A DNA stretch of 64,000 nt from CAINVV01 sp964506325 (GTDB lineage Bacteria > Bacteroidota > Bacteroidia > Bacteroidales > Prolixibacteraceae). A program made the position numbers and the translations under genes. Below the pieces are notes generated by a model, which saw nothing but the letters and a program-made list of their open reading frames with translations, searched no databases and had not been told where the DNA came from. Positions 26,448-36,107 of this stretch are shown piece by piece (the stretch's first letter is position 1; every line of letters starts with the position of its first letter). The stretch is from the NCBI GenBank assembly GCA_964506325.1, contig CAZDLO010000001.1, positions 62,001 through 126,000 of the forward strand. Direction: 5' to 3'.

Positions 26448-27401
26448 ATGGAAATTTTCACAGGTCTTTTGGACCAATATTCAACCAATGGTCACGGGAT
26501 CACATTTCAAAAATCAACTATGTTTATTAAAGCTATTGAAGCTGCAGACCTGTTCACAAGACCAATTCATACCATTTCAAGGTCCTACGGCGGGATTGTT
26601 TCCCCGGGTTCCTCTACGCTTTTTTTTGTAAATGAGGATGGCGTTGCGGTTACCTGCAAGCATGTATTGCAAATGATAAAAAGTGCAGAGTTGATCAATT
26701 CCCGTTTCCTCTCCTTTAAGGCAGAAAGGGATGCATTAATAAAGGATGATGCCTTTAAGGATCACCTGACAGGTCTGGAAGAAAAATACGGGTTCACGGG
26801 CGAATCAACGGTCCAGCTGAAGATCAATTTTCTAAACTCAGTGGACAGTGGTAATTTCAGATTTATCGAACATCCGGAAATTGACCTGGCAGTCATTATT
26901 TTTGAGGGATATGCGAGAAAATTTTACAATTCCTATGCAACATTCGTGAAAAATCCGGACAAGGTTAAACAGGGCAGATCCCTTTGCCGGCTGGGTTATC
27001 CCTTCCCGGAGTTTAATAACTTCAGGCTAAACCAGTCGACCGACGACATAGAATGGACCAATACGGGCATTCAGAATTCACCCAAATTTCCTTTGGACGG
27101 GATTATTACCCGATTTGGAAGCGACGGAAATCAAACAGTTTCCATTGAGATGAGCACACCGGGACTTAGAGGTCAGAGTGGCGGACCATTGTTCGATGGT
27201 GACGGACTTGTTTACGGAATGCAGCATATGACCAGCCACCTTCACCTCGGATTCGATATTTCTGATAAGGAGATGGTTATCGAAGGTAAAATGGCCAGGA
27301 TCTCCAATCATCCTTTCCTGCATGTGGGACATTGCATTCATGTTGACAGGATTACAGATTTTTTACAGCAAAACAGCATTAAATTCTACCAGGAAAATTG
27401 A
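26448..27401 (+). CDS. Trypsin-like serine protease without signal peptide
   Basis: A 317-residue protein with a chymotrypsin-fold pattern: His72 in TCKHVL, Asp146 in EIDLAVI and Ser244 in RGQSGGPLF, in the correct order and spacing. There is no signal peptide and no PDZ domain, so it differs from HtrA/Deg proteases; it may be cytoplasmic or may act on modified substrates. An alternative ATG at 26520 would remove 24 residues before the domain. It lies 44 bases after the DoxX fusion and 11 bases before the HTH-cupin gene. The substrate is unknown. Confidence 0.82.
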   Translation: MEIFTGLLDQYSTNGHGITFQKSTMFIKAIEAADLFTRPIHTISRSYGGIVSPGSSTLFFVNEDGVAVTCKHVLQMIKSAELINSRFLSFKAERDALIKDDAFKDHLTGLEEKYGFTGESTVQLKINFLNSVDSGNFRFIEHPEIDLAVIIFEGYARKFYNSYATFVKNPDKVKQGRSLCRLGYPFPEFNNFRLNQSTDDIEWTNTGIQNSPKFPLDGIITRFGSDGNQTVSIEMSTPGLRGQSGGPLFDGDGLVYGMQHMTSHLHLGFDISDKEMVIEGKMARISNHPFLHVGHCIHVDRITDFLQQNSIKFYQEN

Positions 27402-27412
27402 AATAATCTGCC

Positions 27413-27967
27413 ATGAGCGACGAAATCAAATTAATAGCATCCCGAATCAGGGAGCTGCGTGAAATTTCAGGTATTTCGGTCGGAAGGTTTGCCGGAAAGC
27501 TGAATATTGAGTCTGAACTTCTGCTTCACTATGAAAGTGGAGAAACCGATATCCCGGTTGGGGTTTTGTATAAGATTGCACATCAGTTCAAAATGGAGCT
27601 GGCGGCCCTTCTGAGCGGAGAACAGCCTAAACTGCATATTTTTTCAGTTGTCAGAAAGGGCAAAGGCATCAGTGTTGACCGCCGGAAACAATATGCCTAT
27701 GAAAACCTGGCATACAATTTCATACACAAAAAAGTTGAACCGTTCATCGTCACAGTAATGCCTGTTTCAGAAGGACAGAAGACTGAATTCAACTCTCATC
27801 CGGGTCAGGAGTTCAATTATGTTCTTGAAGGAACTTTGCAACTCACCGTTGACGGGCACGAAATAGTTCTTGCCGAGGGCGACTCGGTATATTTTGATTC
27901 AGGTTACCAGCATGCCATGAAAGCATTGAACAACATGCCCTCCCGGTTCCTGGCCATCATTGTTTAA
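27413..27967 (+). CDS. XRE-family regulator with C-terminal cupin domain
   Basis: A 184-residue regulator. Residues 5-62 form a helix-turn-helix of the XRE/Cro type (IRELREISGISVGRFAGKLNIES). Residues about 105-184 form a cupin sensor domain (HPGQEFNYVLEGTLQL, EGDSVYFDSGYQHAM) with metal-binding-type Glu and His. This architecture is common next to AMP-binding ligase genes in Bacteroidota, where it probably responds to a small acid or acyl ligand. It starts 11 bases after the protease gene and precedes the acyl-CoA synthetase by 36 bases, so it likely regulates its own operon. Confidence 0.88.
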   Translation: MSDEIKLIASRIRELREISGISVGRFAGKLNIESELLLHYESGETDIPVGVLYKIAHQFKMELAALLSGEQPKLHIFSVVRKGKGISVDRRKQYAYENLAYNFIHKKVEPFIVTVMPVSEGQKTEFNSHPGQEFNYVLEGTLQLTVDGHEIVLAEGDSVYFDSGYQHAMKALNNMPSRFLAIIV

Positions 27968-28003
27968 TCCATTCATTCCATTTTTCAATACTCAATTCCA
28001 TTA

Positions 28004-29509
28004 ATGCCCATGTTGCTCGATAAATTTCTTTCGCAGACGGTTTTTGAAAGCTACCAGGATTTTATATCCGGTTTCAACATACAGGTTCCGGAAAATTTCA
28101 ATTTTGCGTATGATGTGGTGGATGTGATAGCCTCGGCAGAACCTGACAGGATTGCCATGGTATGGTGCAACGATAAAGGGGAGGAAGCGGTATTTACCTT
28201 TGGCCAGATGAAAATGCAGAGTGACAAGGCTGCTAATTTCTTTCTGTCGGCGGGTATCCGTAAAGGTGATCCGGTAATGCTGATCCTGAAGCGAAGGTTC
28301 GAGTTCTGGTTCTGTGCCCTGGCATTGCACAAAATCGGGGCCATCACAATTCCTGCTACACACCTTCTCAGCACCAAGGATCTTGTCTACCGTAACAATG
28401 CTGCGGACATTAAAATGATCGTTTGTGTTCCAGAGGCAGAAGTTGTTCAGCATGTGGAGGAGTCTGAACCCGGGTCTCCATCCTTTGTGGTCAAAGCCCT
28501 GATCGGGGAGGATCGTCCCGGATGGTTGAATTTTAATACAGGGATGGAAAGCTGTTCGGATCATTTTTTGCGGCCACAGGGAGACCAGGCCTCCAGGAAC
28601 GATGATATTATGCTATTGTATTTCACTTCAGGCACCACAGGTATGCCTAAAATGGTCAATCATAATTTCAGCTATCCGCTGGGGCATATTTTAACAGCCA
28701 GGTACTGGCAAAACGTCATGGACAATGGCCTCCATTTTACGGTAGCGGATACGGGCTGGGCCAAATCCGCCTGGGGTAAACTATACGGCCAATGGTTGTC
28801 TGGAAGCGCAGTTATGACTTATGACTATGATAAGTTTATACCCAAAAACCTGTTGGGCGTGATTGTGAAATATAAAGTCACTACCTTCTGTGCACCGCCG
28901 ACCATATACCGGTTCCTGATCAAGGAAGAATTGACTGGTTACAACCTGGAAGCCTTAAAATATTGTGTTGTCGCTGGCGAACCGCTAAATCCTGAAGTTT
29001 ACAAACAATTTCTTGCTGAAACGGGTATCAGGCTGATGGAAGGATATGGGCAAACTGAATGTACAGTGGCCCTTGCCACCTATCCGTGGATGGAACCGAA
29101 ACCTGGTTCGATGGGCAAGCCTTCCCCGGGTTACAAAATTGACCTGCTGGATGAAACAGGAACTTCCTGCGAAGCAGGGGATGAAGGACAGATTGTAATT
29201 TATACAGACCAGAATCCGCCGGTTGGAATGTTCAATGGTTATTACCGGGATGAGCAACTGACCAATAAGGTCTGGCACGATAACATCTATTATACGGGTG
29301 ATATGGCCTGGCGCGATGAAGACGGCTATTACTGGTTTGTTGGCCGTGCTGATGATGTGATCAAAAGTTCAGGTTACAGGATCGGACCTTTTGAAGTGGA
29401 GAGTGCCCTTATGGAACATCCGGCAGTGCTGGAGTGTGCCATAACAGCCGTCCCTGACCCTGACAGGGGGCAGGTTGTGAAGGCAACCATTGTTCTTTCG
29501 AATAACTAA
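28004..29509 (+). CDS. AMP-binding acyl-CoA synthetase, prematurely terminated
   Basis: The readable part encodes 501 residues of an adenylate-forming acyl-CoA synthetase of the medium-chain/AcsM-like type. Core motifs are present: YFTSGTTGMPKM (about 206-217), GYGQTECT, YYTGDMAWRDEDGYYWFVGRADDVIKSSGYRIGPFEVE. The frame stops at TAA 29507-29509, just before the C-terminal segment with the catalytic lysine. That segment continues in the same frame at 29510-29677, so the stop is a single in-frame nonsense codon (or a sequencing error) and not the natural end. As written, the product can bind ATP and acid but would lack the lysine needed for adenylation. Confidence 0.88.
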   Translation: MPMLLDKFLSQTVFESYQDFISGFNIQVPENFNFAYDVVDVIASAEPDRIAMVWCNDKGEEAVFTFGQMKMQSDKAANFFLSAGIRKGDPVMLILKRRFEFWFCALALHKIGAITIPATHLLSTKDLVYRNNAADIKMIVCVPEAEVVQHVEESEPGSPSFVVKALIGEDRPGWLNFNTGMESCSDHFLRPQGDQASRNDDIMLLYFTSGTTGMPKMVNHNFSYPLGHILTARYWQNVMDNGLHFTVADTGWAKSAWGKLYGQWLSGSAVMTYDYDKFIPKNLLGVIVKYKVTTFCAPPTIYRFLIKEELTGYNLEALKYCVVAGEPLNPEVYKQFLAETGIRLMEGYGQTECTVALATYPWMEPKPGSMGKPSPGYKIDLLDETGTSCEAGDEGQIVIYTDQNPPVGMFNGYYRDEQLTNKVWHDNIYYTGDMAWRDEDGYYWFVGRADDVIKSSGYRIGPFEVESALMEHPAVLECAITAVPDPDRGQVVKATIVLSNN

Positions 29510-29677
29510 ACCGCAAGTGATGAACTGGCCAGAGAGTTGCAGGAACATGTGAAGAAAGTCACGGCTCCCTACAAATATCCACGTATCGTAGAGTTCGTTA
29601 CAGAACTCCCGAAGACCATCAGCGGCAAAATCCGAAGGGTTCAGATCAGGGAAGACGACAAGGAACAGGATCAGTAA
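29510..29677 (+). pseudogene. C-terminal remnant of the AMP-binding acyl-CoA synthetase
   Basis: After the TAA at 29507, the same frame (no shift) continues without further stops to TAA at 29675-29677. It reads SDELARELQEHVKKVTAPYK, then YPRIVEFVTELPKTISGKIRR, the standard C-terminal A10 region of acyl-CoA synthetases with the catalytic Lys at codon 542 (29627-29629). Restoring one sense codon at 29507 would give a 556-residue protein, the normal family length. This is a disabled end of the upstream gene unless readthrough occurs. Confidence 0.9.
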
Positions 29678-29700
29678 TTTGGCAGAGCATTCCTCCCTTA

Positions 29701-32076
29701 TCAGTTGTTGCTAAGGGTGATTCTCTCCTCCGGCAAACCAGAGGAAGATGCTTTCAATACGATACTTCCTTTTTTGCCGGTTCCCTGGATGATAACGAGA
29801 CACATCCCGCTGAAAGCCCTTCTTTCCTTTCCTGTGGCAGGCTCAAGGCTCATCGCATTTCCATTTCCGACTCCGACAATTCGACCTTCACCTTCAATGT
29901 CAAAATGGAGGAGGTTATCCGCATCCGGTACCATGACCAGTTTTTCATCGGTTATTCTTACGGTAACGAATGAAAGGTCAGTTCCGGAGGCATTGATGGC
30001 TGGTCTGTCGGCGGTCAGTTCAATTCTGGCTGCATCACCTGCTGTCTGCACTTTATCTTTTGCGACCAGTTTGCCATCCAGGTATCCTTCTGCCCTTAAT
30101 ATCCCGGGTGCAAACGGCACCTTCCATTGCAGGGACATCTTTTTTGTCTCTTTAAAGGTTTTTGTTCCAAGGAGTTTTTCGTTCAGGTAAAGCCGCACCT
30201 CATCACAGTTGGTATAAGCGACAACATCAATTTCCCGGCCTTCCTTCCAGTTCCAGTGAGGTAGAAGATGAAGAACCGGCTCATTGGTCCACTGACTTTT
30301 GTAAAAGTAGTAACTGTCTTTGGGGAAACCACATAAGTCAAAAATGCCGAAATAGGAACTAACCGCAATCTTCTCATAGGGTGAAGGCTCGCCCATGTAG
30401 TCAAAACCCGTCCAGATGTACATTCCTGACATCCAGGGTCTCTCTTTTACCGCTTTCCAGGCTTCTTCGCAGGTGGTTCCACCTCCTGCATTATCGAACG
30501 CGGATGTCTGTCCGTCAGGAAAGGTTTTCGCAATGGTGTCTGCCGGGAGGTGGTATATGCCCCTGCTGTCAAACTGGGAGGTAGTCTCACTGGCAATGTA
30601 CAGCCATTCGGGATGTTTGGCCTTTATTTCATCGTACGCATCGATCGTGTAATTAAACCCGACAACATCTACTGCCGCTGTCATTCCCTTTTTTTCGGCA
30701 TCTCTCACAAAGTTGAAGGCAGATGTGGTAAAACGGGTTGTGTCATACTTCTTCACGGCGGCTGTCAATTTCCTGGCCAGCTCTTCTCCGTTTGTGCTGC
30801 CGGGGAACCACTGTTCCTTGATTTCGTTGCCAATGCTCCAAAGAATCACGCTGGGATGGTTTCTGTCGCGCAATACCATGTCGGTAATTTCCCTTTCTGC
30901 CCATTCCCTGAAATAGTTCTGAAATCCGAAGGGTGCAGCATCCTTGCCAATATACCAGCAGTCGAATGTCTCATCCATCACCAGGAAACCCATCCTGTCA
31001 CACATATCGAGCAGTTCAGGAGCCATCAGGTTATGGCTGCACCTGATACCGTTGCATCCCATCGTTTTAAGCAGTTCAAGCTGCCGCTCCAGTGCCCTGT
31101 CATTTAGGGCAGCGCCCAATGGACCAAGATCGTGGTGGTTGCATACACCCAGGATTTTCACCGGGTTTCCGTTCAAAAAGAATCCTTTGTCTGCAGTAAA
31201 CGCTATGGACCGGATGCCAACCGTGGTTGTATAGGTATCCTTTAATTCCTTACCCGCATAAATTCTGGTATAAAGTTTATACAGGGAAGGATTTTGCAAA
31301 TCCCAAAGCTTTGGTGAGAGTACTCTGAGCGATGATTTCACAGCTATTTTGGAGGCTGGTCCTGCTTTGGCGTTCTGGCTTTGTTTTGCAACTTCTTTCC
31401 CTGAAGGATCTATGAGGGAAAATTCAATTCTGAGACTGGCCTTTTCCCCGGAGTCATTCGCAACAGTGGCCTCAATATTCACAGTGGCTTCCTTCTCAGT
31501 GACTTTTGGTGTAGTAACAAAGGTTCCCCATTGCGGGACATATATTTCTGATGTTTCTACCATCCACACGTGACGGTAAATACCAGCTCCGGTATACCAT
31601 CTGGAATCCGGCTGTTTTGAGTTGTCGACTTTAACTGCCAGCTGATTGGTGCCTTTCACAAGATAGCTTGTGAGGTCATATTGAAAAGTTGCATAACCAT
31701 AGGGACGGGTACCAAGACTATGGCCGTTGATAAAAACGGTACTGTTTTTATATACTCCGTCCAAAACGATAAAATATTTCTTCCCTGCAATTTCTGAAAG
31801 TTCAAAATTTTTCCTGTACCAGCCTATTCCACCCGGAAGCAGTCCTCCCTGGTGGCCGGATGGATTATCTGGCCTGAAGCTTCCTTCGATGCTCCAGTCG
31901 TGTGGCAGATCAAGAAGCCGCCAGCTTTGATCCGGAAAATTATTTTTCTCTGCACCTGCAATGTCCCCCAGGTGAAATTTCCATCCGGCATCAAAATTGG
32001 TTCTTCCGGCAGGTTGTGCGGTAAGCTGGAGGCTGATGAATACACTTACCAATAAGAAAATTTGTCTTGTTTTCAT
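29701..32076 (-). CDS. GH2 beta-galactosidase-like enzyme with DUF4982-type C-terminus (copy 1)
   Basis: A 791-residue exported glycoside hydrolase (signal peptide 1-20). It has the GH2 layout: sugar-binding jelly roll (about 25-175), Ig-like domain (about 185-285), TIM barrel (about 290-590), then DUF4982-like and Ig-like C-terminal domains. The acid/base is Glu418 in WSIGNEIKE and the nucleophile is Glu497 in YIASETTSQ. It removes terminal beta-linked sugars, most often galactose in this subgroup. It lies 112 bases after a close paralogue on the same strand, with many shared motifs across the full length. Its end is 23 bases from the convergent acyl-CoA synthetase gene. Confidence 0.92.
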   Translation of the reverse strand: MKTRQIFLLVSVFISLQLTAQPAGRTNFDAGWKFHLGDIAGAEKNNFPDQSWRLLDLPHDWSIEGSFRPDNPSGHQGGLLPGGIGWYRKNFELSEIAGKKYFIVLDGVYKNSTVFINGHSLGTRPYGYATFQYDLTSYLVKGTNQLAVKVDNSKQPDSRWYTGAGIYRHVWMVETSEIYVPQWGTFVTTPKVTEKEATVNIEATVANDSGEKASLRIEFSLIDPSGKEVAKQSQNAKAGPASKIAVKSSLRVLSPKLWDLQNPSLYKLYTRIYAGKELKDTYTTTVGIRSIAFTADKGFFLNGNPVKILGVCNHHDLGPLGAALNDRALERQLELLKTMGCNGIRCSHNLMAPELLDMCDRMGFLVMDETFDCWYIGKDAAPFGFQNYFREWAEREITDMVLRDRNHPSVILWSIGNEIKEQWFPGSTNGEELARKLTAAVKKYDTTRFTTSAFNFVRDAEKKGMTAAVDVVGFNYTIDAYDEIKAKHPEWLYIASETTSQFDSRGIYHLPADTIAKTFPDGQTSAFDNAGGGTTCEEAWKAVKERPWMSGMYIWTGFDYMGEPSPYEKIAVSSYFGIFDLCGFPKDSYYFYKSQWTNEPVLHLLPHWNWKEGREIDVVAYTNCDEVRLYLNEKLLGTKTFKETKKMSLQWKVPFAPGILRAEGYLDGKLVAKDKVQTAGDAARIELTADRPAINASGTDLSFVTVRITDEKLVMVPDADNLLHFDIEGEGRIVGVGNGNAMSLEPATGKERRAFSGMCLVIIQGTGKKGSIVLKASSSGLPEERITLSNN

Positions 32077-32188
32077 GCGTTTTAAATTTTGTTTTTAGGT
32101 TGCCGCAAGGCTTACCCACCTTATCATTTTCGGTTGGTTTGAAAATTGCCTTATGGGTAATCCATTTGTCCTGGTTATCTGTATTTAA

Positions 32189-34663
32189 TCAATTACTTGT
32201 CAGAATTAATTCTTCTTCCGGTAATCCGGCAGAATTTGCTTTGAGGGTAATTTTCCCTTTCTTGTCCGTGGTTTGAATGACAACCTGGCACATCCCGCTG
32301 AAGGCCCTGCGTTGATTTCCCTTGGCAGGCTCCAGGCTGATCGGGTCACCATTGGCTACACCTACGATCCGGCCCTCCCCGGCAAGGTCAAAATGGATGA
32401 GATTATCTGCATCCGGAACAGGATTCCCGTTATTGTCTTTGATTCTGATTGTGATGTAACTGAGATCTTTCCCGTCCGCAGAAAGGTATGATTGGTCCGC
32501 CACCAGTTCAATTTTAGCAGCATCTCCGGCTGTTTTGACGATATCTGTTGCAATAAGCTTACCGTTTCTATAGCCTTCAGCCCTCAGGGCACCAGGGGTA
32601 TAGGGAATCTTCCAGTCCAGCGACAATTTTTGTCCATCCCCGAGGTTGATAACCTTATCCCACTGGTTGGTAAAATAAGTAATCTTTGTATTGGCAAAGA
32701 CCTGTTCGCCCAGAAGCTTATCGTTGAGGTACAGTTTTACCGATTCGCAATTGGTGTAGGCCACAACGTCAATGGTATCACCCGTTTTCCAGTTCCAGTG
32801 GGGCAGAAGGTGCAGAACCGGCTCCTGTGTCCACTGACTCTTGTAGAAATAGAATACATCTTTTGGGAATCCGCAAAGGTCAACAATACCATAACTGGAT
32901 GAAATACTGGGATATGGATAGCTAGGTTCCCCATAATAGTCGAATCCGGTCCAGACAAACAGGCCGGCCACATAAGGAGTCTCTTTCACTGCTCTCCAGG
33001 TTGTTTGTGTGATCATTCTTGCAGGTCTGTCGTAATAGGTACCCCTGTGGTCGAAGGAAGAGCAGTGAAGATCCGGAGTCGGGTTCATGGCCTTGTCTGC
33101 CGGGAAGTGATAAATTCCCCGGTCGCTCAGAGAAGAAGTTGTTTCACTGGCGATAAACAAACCGTTTGGATGTTTGAGTTTTTCTTCGGGATACCTCTCG
33201 ACGGTGTAATTAATGCCAATCACATCCACCTTGTCCGACATAAATGTTGTGTCCGCGCGCCACACACCTGCAAATGCGGAGGTGGTATAACGTGTTTTGT
33301 CGTACCTTTTGATAATCCCGTCCAGCTCTTTGGCAATGGCAGCACCACCATATTTGGTGTGATTTTTCTCGGCAATTTCATTTCCAATGCTCCAGAGGAT
33401 GACAGAGGGGTGATTCCTGTCCCGCAGCACCATGTCGGTGAGATCACGCTCGTGCCATTCCCTGAAATAGATATGGTAATCATATTTCATCTTTTCCAGA
33501 TACCAGACATCAAAAGCTTCATCCATAACAAGGAATCCCATTTTGTCGCACAAATCGAGCAAATCGGGAGAAGGCGGGTTGTGGCTTGTGCGGATGCCGT
33601 TGCATCCCATACTTTTTAATATTTCCAGTTGCCTGGTCAGTGCCCGGGTGTTCACCGCCGCACCCAGGCAGCCTAAATCATGGTGCATGCAAACGCCAAG
33701 TACTTTGACGCACTTGTTGTTAATGAATAGCCCGCTGTCAGACCGGAATTGAAGGGAGCGGATTCCAAAGGAAGTATAATAGGTATCCTTCAGCTCATTT
33801 CCCTGAAAAATCTCGCTGGCAAGACGGTACAACACCGGGTGTTCGGTACTCCAGAGTTGGGGAGAGAGAACAGGGATGCCGGTATTTATTTTTAAAAGTG
33901 AGCCGGGTTCAATTTTCCCATTTTGAGACTGAGTAGCTATTTTCCGCCCTTCCGGGTCGAGAATCGTTGATACAATCCGGATGTTTGCCCTGACTTTTCC
34001 TTCATTGGCAATACTGGTCTCTACCTGAACCTTAGCCTCTTTGGACGAAACTGTGGGAGTAGTTACGAAGGTACCCCAATGGGAGACATGAATTGGCGCA
34101 GAGGTTGTTAAGTATACGTGACGGTAAATTCCCGACCCGGAATACCATCTTGAATTGGGCTGAAGTGAGTTGTCCACTTTGACTGCGATGATATTCTCAC
34201 CTGCAGCAAGGTAAGGAGTCATGTCATATTCAAAAGAAGAATATCCATAAGGTCGGTTTCCCAGCAGGTGGCCGTTTATCCACACGGTACTGTTCATATA
34301 AACACCGTCAAATTCGATGAACCGGTGATTCATACCAGGATTTGTAATTACAAGGGATTTTCGGTACCATCCAATTCCTCCGGGAAGCGATGCCCCGGAA
34401 TTGGAGGCCGGGTTATCCGGCCTGAAGTTGCCTTCTATGCTCCAGTCGTGAGGTAGGTCCAGTTTTCTCCAGTTCTGGTCCTGAAAACCAGGTTTCTCGG
34501 CCCCGGGGAGGTCGCCAAGGTGGAATCTCCAGCCTGCATCAAAATTCTCCCTGCCACGGGATTGTGCCGTGAGCTGAACTGTTGCCATGACCAGCCATAA
34601 AAACAGGCAGATTATTTTTATGGCGCTACTGGAAGGTCTTATCGGTGCTGACCGTATTTTCAT
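32189..34663 (-). CDS. GH2 beta-galactosidase-like enzyme with DUF4982-type C-terminus (copy 2)
   Basis: An 824-residue exported GH2 enzyme, a paralogue of the gene at 29701-32076. Domain order is the same: jelly roll, Ig-like, TIM barrel, DUF4982-type and C-terminal Ig-like. The acid/base is Glu429 in WSIGNEIAE and the nucleophile Glu507 in FIASETTSS. A signal peptide spans about 1-34 (LFLWLVMATVQLTAQ). Differences from copy 1 cluster in the barrel after the acid/base and in an insertion near residue 665 (TYFTNQWDKVINLGDGQ), so the two may act on different linkages. It is downstream of the FAD oxidoreductase by 52 bases. Confidence 0.92.
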   Translation of the reverse strand: MKIRSAPIRPSSSAIKIICLFLWLVMATVQLTAQSRGRENFDAGWRFHLGDLPGAEKPGFQDQNWRKLDLPHDWSIEGNFRPDNPASNSGASLPGGIGWYRKSLVITNPGMNHRFIEFDGVYMNSTVWINGHLLGNRPYGYSSFEYDMTPYLAAGENIIAVKVDNSLQPNSRWYSGSGIYRHVYLTTSAPIHVSHWGTFVTTPTVSSKEAKVQVETSIANEGKVRANIRIVSTILDPEGRKIATQSQNGKIEPGSLLKINTGIPVLSPQLWSTEHPVLYRLASEIFQGNELKDTYYTSFGIRSLQFRSDSGLFINNKCVKVLGVCMHHDLGCLGAAVNTRALTRQLEILKSMGCNGIRTSHNPPSPDLLDLCDKMGFLVMDEAFDVWYLEKMKYDYHIYFREWHERDLTDMVLRDRNHPSVILWSIGNEIAEKNHTKYGGAAIAKELDGIIKRYDKTRYTTSAFAGVWRADTTFMSDKVDVIGINYTVERYPEEKLKHPNGLFIASETTSSLSDRGIYHFPADKAMNPTPDLHCSSFDHRGTYYDRPARMITQTTWRAVKETPYVAGLFVWTGFDYYGEPSYPYPSISSSYGIVDLCGFPKDVFYFYKSQWTQEPVLHLLPHWNWKTGDTIDVVAYTNCESVKLYLNDKLLGEQVFANTKITYFTNQWDKVINLGDGQKLSLDWKIPYTPGALRAEGYRNGKLIATDIVKTAGDAAKIELVADQSYLSADGKDLSYITIRIKDNNGNPVPDADNLIHFDLAGEGRIVGVANGDPISLEPAKGNQRRAFSGMCQVVIQTTDKKGKITLKANSAGLPEEELILTSN

Positions 34664-34715
34664 GTTTTGCGGGTATTACTTGTTTGGCAGTTCCATACGG
34701 CAATTTGTCTTCTTG

Positions 34716-36101
34716 TTATCCATGAATGGTATAAACCTGTTTACTTACATCGAGTTGAGCTCCTCTTTTCAAAACTTCCGTTTTGATTTCGGAATAATCC
34801 AGGTTCCTGATTCTTGTTTTCTGAAGTACAGCCATCGCAGCTGCAATTCCGGTAGCCTGTCCCATCATTGAACAGGATGTTGACACCCTTGCCGAAGACA
34901 ATGCCAGCTGATCGGCCGACATACAGCGGCCTGCCATCAACAGGTTTTCAGCATCCTTTGCAACAAGAGACCGCATAGGAATCTGGTAAGGTGGTACCTT
35001 TAACTGATCCTGCGGAAGTATGTATGTTCTTTTGTCGTCTGTTAAACCGTGCCCGTCAAGGTAAAAGGTGCCGCGGGCTACTCCATCGTCAAACGAACAG
35101 CCACTTCTCAGGTCCTCGACTTTCAGTATATAATCTCCGATTATCCTCGATCCTTCCCGGATACCAATTTGTGCAGCACTGTTTGTCAGGCGCCATTTGC
35201 GTTTTTCGATATTCTGGTAATAATAGAGAACATCCATGGTTCGTCTTTTTGCCTGAATCTCCGCTTTGGTCAATCCCTCCGTGGTGGTAGAATCAAACAT
35301 CGGGATCTTTAATTTGATAGCCTTTCCACCGGGACCATCCGGCCAAACGCTGACCATTGGCAGATCTTCCTTTCCTGTAATCCTTGTCGGCCAGTCATTC
35401 GGTGTTTGCAGGACAAATCCCGGTTCATCAACCTCCCGAACGAAGAATATTTTTGACATGGGAAGTTGATAACCTGTTTTTTCATCACCTTTCATGGTTG
35501 AAATGCCTGCGAACCTTGCAAGGTCCGCATCACCGGAGCAATCGATGAAAACTTTCCCCCTGATGGCTTCCAGCCCGGATTTGCCACAGACGATACATTC
35601 TGTTATCTTGCTTCCTTTGACCAGCACATCAACCAGTTTTGTATGCAACAGTACTTTCACCCTTCTTTTTAAGATGATTTCCTGTAAAACAAGTGCCAGG
35701 ATTTCGTAATTGAAAACGGATGCCTTGTCTCCCTCACCCAGGGAGTTAAATTTTTTAAGGTTACTTAATATCTCATCGAAAACTTCACCCTGGCGATCAA
35801 TCTGGCCGCAGAAATTGGCAACTCCACCCATTGTGAGGTCGCCGCCCAGAGTGCCATACCCTTCAACAAGAATCACACTTGCTCCGGATGATGCAGCAGA
35901 ACAGGCAGCAGATACTCCGGAGATGCCACCTCCAATTACTACCACATCGGCGTCATACCGGACAGGTATATTCTTGTTCAGGGAAACTGTAGCGTGGTTC
36001 GTGGGGTATTCGCCTGTTGATTCTGCCAATAATGCAGAGGAGCAGGAAACACCAGCAGTAAGGAGCATGCCTCCCCTTAAAAAATCACGTCGTTTAACCA
36101 T
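34716..36101 (-). CDS. Tat-exported FAD-dependent oxidoreductase (FAD_oxidored family)
   Basis: A 461-residue flavoprotein. Residues 3-27 form a twin-arginine-like signal (KRRDFLRGGMLLTAGVSCSSA), so it is exported folded. The dinucleotide-binding motif DVVVIGGGISGVSAACSAASSGASVILVE starts near residue 53, and LGGDLTMGGVANFCG and FIDCSGDADLARFAGI are characteristic of the PF12831-type FAD-dependent oxidoreductases. Members often accompany glycan clusters, but substrates are mostly unknown. The gene starts 6 bases after the sialidase-like gene, indicating co-transcription, and precedes the two GH2 genes. A sugar- or aglycone-oxidising role is an inference from location only. Confidence 0.87.
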   Translation of the reverse strand: MVKRRDFLRGGMLLTAGVSCSSALLAESTGEYPTNHATVSLNKNIPVRYDADVVVIGGGISGVSAACSAASSGASVILVEGYGTLGGDLTMGGVANFCGQIDRQGEVFDEILSNLKKFNSLGEGDKASVFNYEILALVLQEIILKRRVKVLLHTKLVDVLVKGSKITECIVCGKSGLEAIRGKVFIDCSGDADLARFAGISTMKGDEKTGYQLPMSKIFFVREVDEPGFVLQTPNDWPTRITGKEDLPMVSVWPDGPGGKAIKLKIPMFDSTTTEGLTKAEIQAKRRTMDVLYYYQNIEKRKWRLTNSAAQIGIREGSRIIGDYILKVEDLRSGCSFDDGVARGTFYLDGHGLTDDKRTYILPQDQLKVPPYQIPMRSLVAKDAENLLMAGRCMSADQLALSSARVSTSCSMMGQATGIAAAMAVLQKTRIRNLDYSEIKTEVLKRGAQLDVSKQVYTIHG

Positions 36102-36107
36102 CCCGGG

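Noticed and set aside
28004..29677. Frameshift as the cause of the broken acyl-CoA synthetase
   Set aside because: The C-terminal remnant is in exactly the same frame as the upstream part, so a single stop codon, not an indel, explains it.
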